From Actinomycetota bacterium (GTDB taxonomy: Bacteria > Actinomycetota > Actinomycetes > Actinomycetales > Microbacteriaceae), in assembly GCA_009704155.1 (NCBI GenBank), contig WLES01000021.1, positions 1 to 8,761 on the forward strand: a stretch of DNA of 8,761 nt. Reading direction: 5' to 3'. The position numbers were made by a program, and so were the translations under genes. Under the pieces are notes generated by a model that worked only from the letters and a program-made list of their open reading frames with translations, was not told where the DNA came from and searched no databases. Below, in pieces: positions 7,105 through 8,761 of this stretch. Each line of letters starts with the position of its first letter. Within the stretch, counting starts at the first letter, position 1.

Positions 7105-7124
7105 CACTGCGTCACTTCGTTACG
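7100..7124 (+). terminator. Weak hairpin at the end of the acetyltransferase gene
   Basis: CGTAAC (7100-7105, containing the TAA stop) pairs perfectly with GTTACG (7119-7124) around a 13-base loop. Only a short TGTGTTT follows, so termination would be inefficient. An overlapping alternative pairs AACAC (7103-7107) with GTGTT (7127-7131). TACGGT at 7121-7126 inside the right arm also looks like a -10 box. Confidence 0.25.
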
Positions 7125-7199
7125 GTGTGTTTCACTCGCGGTGGCGGTTGAGGTTCGCAGTTTCTACTGTGAAGTATCCGCCGAACCCAAGGAGACACA
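7121..7199 (+). promoter_or_regulatory. metY leader: candidate promoters, stem-loop and ribosome binding site
   Basis: AAGGAG (7189-7194), five bases before the metY ATG, is the ribosome binding site. Immediately upstream, TTG+GGTTCG (7148-7150 and 7152-7157, with A7151 bulged) can pair with CGAACC+CAA (7182-7190), giving nine base pairs that include the first two bases of AAGGAG. Inside that loop, CAGT-TTCT-ACTG (7158-7169) forms a small perfect hairpin. GGCGG (7143-7147) can also pair with CCGCC (7178-7182), which would compete with the main stem or form a pseudoknot. Two -10-like boxes exist: TACGGT (7121-7126), which would give an mRNA containing the whole structure, and TACTGT (7165-7170), which would not. 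I do not recognise a known riboswitch class. Confidence 0.4.
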
Positions 7200-8495
7200 A
7201 TGACGTGGAAATTTGAGACCCAGCAGATTCACGCTGGTGCAGCCCCGGACCCAACAACCAACGCTCGTGCCGTGCCGCTGTACCGCACCACCGCGTATAC
7301 GTTCAACAGCGCCGACCATGCGAAGAACCTCTTCGCCTTGGCCGAGTTTGGGAACATCTACACCCGAATCATGAACCCGACCCAGGATGTCGCCGAGAAG
7401 CGAATCGCTGCTCTTGAAGGCGGAACCGCTGCACTTCTCCTCGCCTCCGGCCAGGCAGCCACGACGTTCGCGATTCTCAACATCGCTGGTGCCGGAGACC
7501 ACATTGTCTCCTCGGCAAACGTCTACGGCGGAACGTACAACCTCTTCCACTACACCTTTGCGAAGCTCGGCATTGAGGTCACCTTCGTTCAGAACCAGGA
7601 CGACCTCGACGAATGGCGTAACGCCGTTCGCCCCAACACCAAGGCGTTCTTCGGTGAGACAATCGCGAACCCTCGGATTAACGTTCTCGACATCGAGGGC
7701 GTGTCAGGAGTAGCCCACGAAGCGGGGATTCCCCTCCTCGTCGACAACACCATTGCAACACCGTATTTGATTCGTCCGTTCGAGCATGGCGCCGACATCA
7801 TCATTCACTCGGCGACGAAGTTCCTCGGAGGACATGGCACCGCAGTTGCTGGTGCGATCGTCGACGGCGGAAAGTTCGAATGGTCAAAGAACGTCGAGAA
7901 GTTCCCCGGACTCACCGAGCCCGACCCCTCGTACCACGGGGCTTCGTACACCACGGTCCTCGGCGACGCGATTGCTTACATCATCAAGGCGCGCGTGCAG
8001 TTGCTTCGTGACATCGGGGCTGCCGTTTCACCAGATAACGCGTGGGCACTCATCCAGGGAATCGAAACCCTCAGCCTCCGCATCGAACGCCACGTCGAGA
8101 ACGCCATCGCCGTTGCGAAGTGGCTCGAGGCGCACGACGATGTTGCCACGGTGTTCTACGCAGGGCTCGAGGCGAGCTCGGGATACGCCGCGGCCAAGAA
8201 GTACGCACCCAAGGGAGCCGGTGCGATCCTGTCGTTCGAACTCAAGGGCGGCGTCAACGCAGGCAGAACGCTCGTCGAAAGCACGAAACTGTTCAGCCAC
8301 GTTGCCAACATCGGTGATGTCCGCTCGCTGATCATCCACCCGGCGTCAACGACGCACTCGCAGCTCAGCCCGGAGGAGCAGTTGTCCTCGGGCGTTACCC
8401 CCGGCCTGGTTCGCCTGTCGGTGGGCCTCGAGCACATCGACGACATCATCGCCGACCTCGAGCACGGTTTCGCCGCAGCACGCAAAGCCAAATAA
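7200..8495 (+). CDS. metY: O-acetylhomoserine sulfhydrylase (aminocarboxypropyltransferase)
   Basis: A PLP enzyme that condenses O-acetylhomoserine with sulfide to give homocysteine and acetate: the direct-sulfhydrylation route to methionine. The protein is 431 residues, the usual MetY length and longer than typical MetB/MetC. The start ETQQIHAG, then YTRIMNPTQDVAEKRIAALE (54-73) with Tyr54 and Arg56 for PLP phosphate binding, the loop SGQAAT (83-88), VDNTIATPYL (181-190) with PLP-ring Asp182, and HSATKFLGGHG (203-213) with Schiff-base Lys207 are all present. The C-terminal substrate Arg lies in IGDVRSLIIHPASTTHSQL (Arg375). The long insertion around 225-265 (FPGLTEPDPSYHG and following) is typical of MetY. 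The ATG at 7200 has AAGGAG five bases upstream. metX, which makes its substrate, starts 71 nt after its stop, so the two form one biosynthetic module. Confidence 0.95.
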   Translation: MTWKFETQQIHAGAAPDPTTNARAVPLYRTTAYTFNSADHAKNLFALAEFGNIYTRIMNPTQDVAEKRIAALEGGTAALLLASGQAATTFAILNIAGAGDHIVSSANVYGGTYNLFHYTFAKLGIEVTFVQNQDDLDEWRNAVRPNTKAFFGETIANPRINVLDIEGVSGVAHEAGIPLLVDNTIATPYLIRPFEHGADIIIHSATKFLGGHGTAVAGAIVDGGKFEWSKNVEKFPGLTEPDPSYHGASYTTVLGDAIAYIIKARVQLLRDIGAAVSPDNAWALIQGIETLSLRIERHVENAIAVAKWLEAHDDVATVFYAGLEASSGYAAAKKYAPKGAGAILSFELKGGVNAGRTLVESTKLFSHVANIGDVRSLIIHPASTTHSQLSPEEQLSSGVTPGLVRLSVGLEHIDDIIADLEHGFAAARKAK

Positions 8496-8507
8496 CGCAA
8501 TCCGCGA

Positions 8508-8535
8508 CGGGGTTGGGTCTTCGGACTCAGCCCCG
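8508..8535 (+). terminator. UUCG-capped 12-bp hairpin between metY and metX
   Basis: The arms 8508-8519 and 8524-8535 pair over 12 bp, with two G-U wobbles, around a TTCG tetraloop closed by C-G, an exceptionally stable loop. The stem starts 12 bases after the metY stop. It is followed by CCGTTGTTTCCC, only a weak and delayed T run. It looks like an intrinsic terminator or attenuator, but metX begins only 31 bases later with no obvious promoter between, so readthrough must occur or the hairpin is an mRNA-stabilising element. Confidence 0.7.
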
Positions 8536-8566
8536 CCGTTGTTTCCCGTGAGAGGATTGACGAACC

Positions 8567-8761
8567 ATGGATTGGCAGACCTCGGAAGAGACCGTCCCTT
8601 CGGCCTTCGTGACCGAAGGGTCGATGCGTGTTCTCGGTGCCCCGCCCGTCACGGGTGCGTGGCGCGACGGCGATCACCCGGGGAAACGAAAGTTTGCCCA
8701 ACTCGGTGACCTTCCTCTCGAGAGCGGTCGAACATTGCCGCGCGCGCGAATTGCCTACGAA
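8567..8761 (+). CDS. metX: Homoserine O-acetyltransferase, N-terminal part (runs off the window)
   Basis: MetX acetylates homoserine with acetyl-CoA, making the substrate of the neighbouring MetY. Only 65 codons are visible. The segment GAWRDGDHPGKRKFAQLGDL (30-49), followed by PLESGRTLPRARIAYE, matches the start of actinobacterial MetX, where the strand ending in IAYE normally leads into TWG and the alpha/beta-hydrolase core. The catalytic Ser, Asp and His lie outside the window. The ATG at 8567 has AGAGGA (8551-8556) upstream at a longish 10-base spacing. An in-frame ATG at 8624, with AAGGG three bases upstream, is a weaker alternative. I favour 8567 because the extra N-terminus reads as normal coding sequence and resembles what I recall of Microbacteriaceae MetX. 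Confidence 0.85.
   Translation, partial: MDWQTSEETVPSAFVTEGSMRVLGAPPVTGAWRDGDHPGKRKFAQLGDLPLESGRTLPRARIAYE
8596..8620 (+). repeat. Perfect 8-bp inverted repeat in the metX 5' coding region
   Basis: CCCTTCGG (8596-8603) and CCGAAGGG (8613-8620) are exact inverted copies separated by nine bases. In mRNA they would form a stable stem over codons 10-18. The right arm contains the AAGGG in front of the alternative ATG at 8624. There is no T run after it, so it is not a standard terminator. Confidence 0.5.

Noticed and set aside
7105..7199. Known SAM riboswitch upstream of metY
   Set aside because: The gap is too short for SAM-I or SAM-IV, and I see none of their characteristic multi-helix core. 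Only the smaller unassigned structure is reported.
8156..8701. 181-codon minus-strand open frame covering the metY end and metX start
   Set aside because: It crosses the metY-metX hairpin and runs antisense to two well-supported genes; no start signal or domain is seen.
1..8761. CRISPR arrays, insertion sequences or long direct repeats
   Set aside because: Reading through the window shows no regularly spaced repeats, transposase genes or terminal inverted repeats; only short local hairpins are present.

Overview
The window looks like ordinary chromosome of an actinobacterium, most likely a member of the Microbacteriaceae. The reasons are the fairly high GC with G/C-rich third codon positions, a GTP-dependent PEP carboxykinase, SufU-type rather than IscU-type Fe-S assembly, a uracil-DNA glycosylase with the actinobacterial GQDPYP motif, GTG starts, and several genes that appear leaderless. 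The family assignment is inference. No mobile element, CRISPR array or phage gene is visible, and coding density is very high. The longest gap between genes is about 160 nt and contains a tRNA.

Left part (1-3252, minus strand): a tight three-gene unit reads argS, then sufS, then sufU. argS and sufS share one base and sufS and sufU overlap by four bases. It encodes arginyl-tRNA synthetase, the SufS cysteine desulfurase and its sulfur-accepting zinc partner SufU, whose C-terminus lies beyond base 1. The other suf genes are not in this window.

Centre (3253-3414): a short divergent intergenic region. A plausible leaderless promoter for argS points left. An extended -10 promoter points right into a complete tRNA-Arg(CCG) gene with encoded CCA. 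The two promoters occupy almost the same DNA, so an arginine tRNA and the enzyme that charges it may be transcribed back to back from one shared region. The tRNA is followed after 33 nt by pckG, which has its own -10-like box placed for a leaderless transcript.

Right part (3415-8761, plus strand): pckG (gluconeogenic/anaplerotic PEPCK), a two-cysteine lipoprotein of unknown function, ung (uracil-DNA glycosylase), a GNAT acetyltransferase of the phosphinothricin/methionine-sulfoximine type, metY (O-acetylhomoserine sulfhydrylase) and the first 65 codons of metX (homoserine O-acetyltransferase). MetX makes O-acetylhomoserine and MetY converts it with sulfide to homocysteine, so the right edge is a methionine-biosynthesis pair. 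A UUCG-capped hairpin separates metY from metX, and the metY leader can fold into a stem that abuts its Shine-Dalgarno sequence.

No clearly novel multi-gene system is present. The observations most worth a second look are regulatory: the shared tRNA-Arg/argS promoter region, the repeated -10 plus 6 nt plus start-codon pattern, the structured metY leader, and the hairpins at and after the metY-metX junction.
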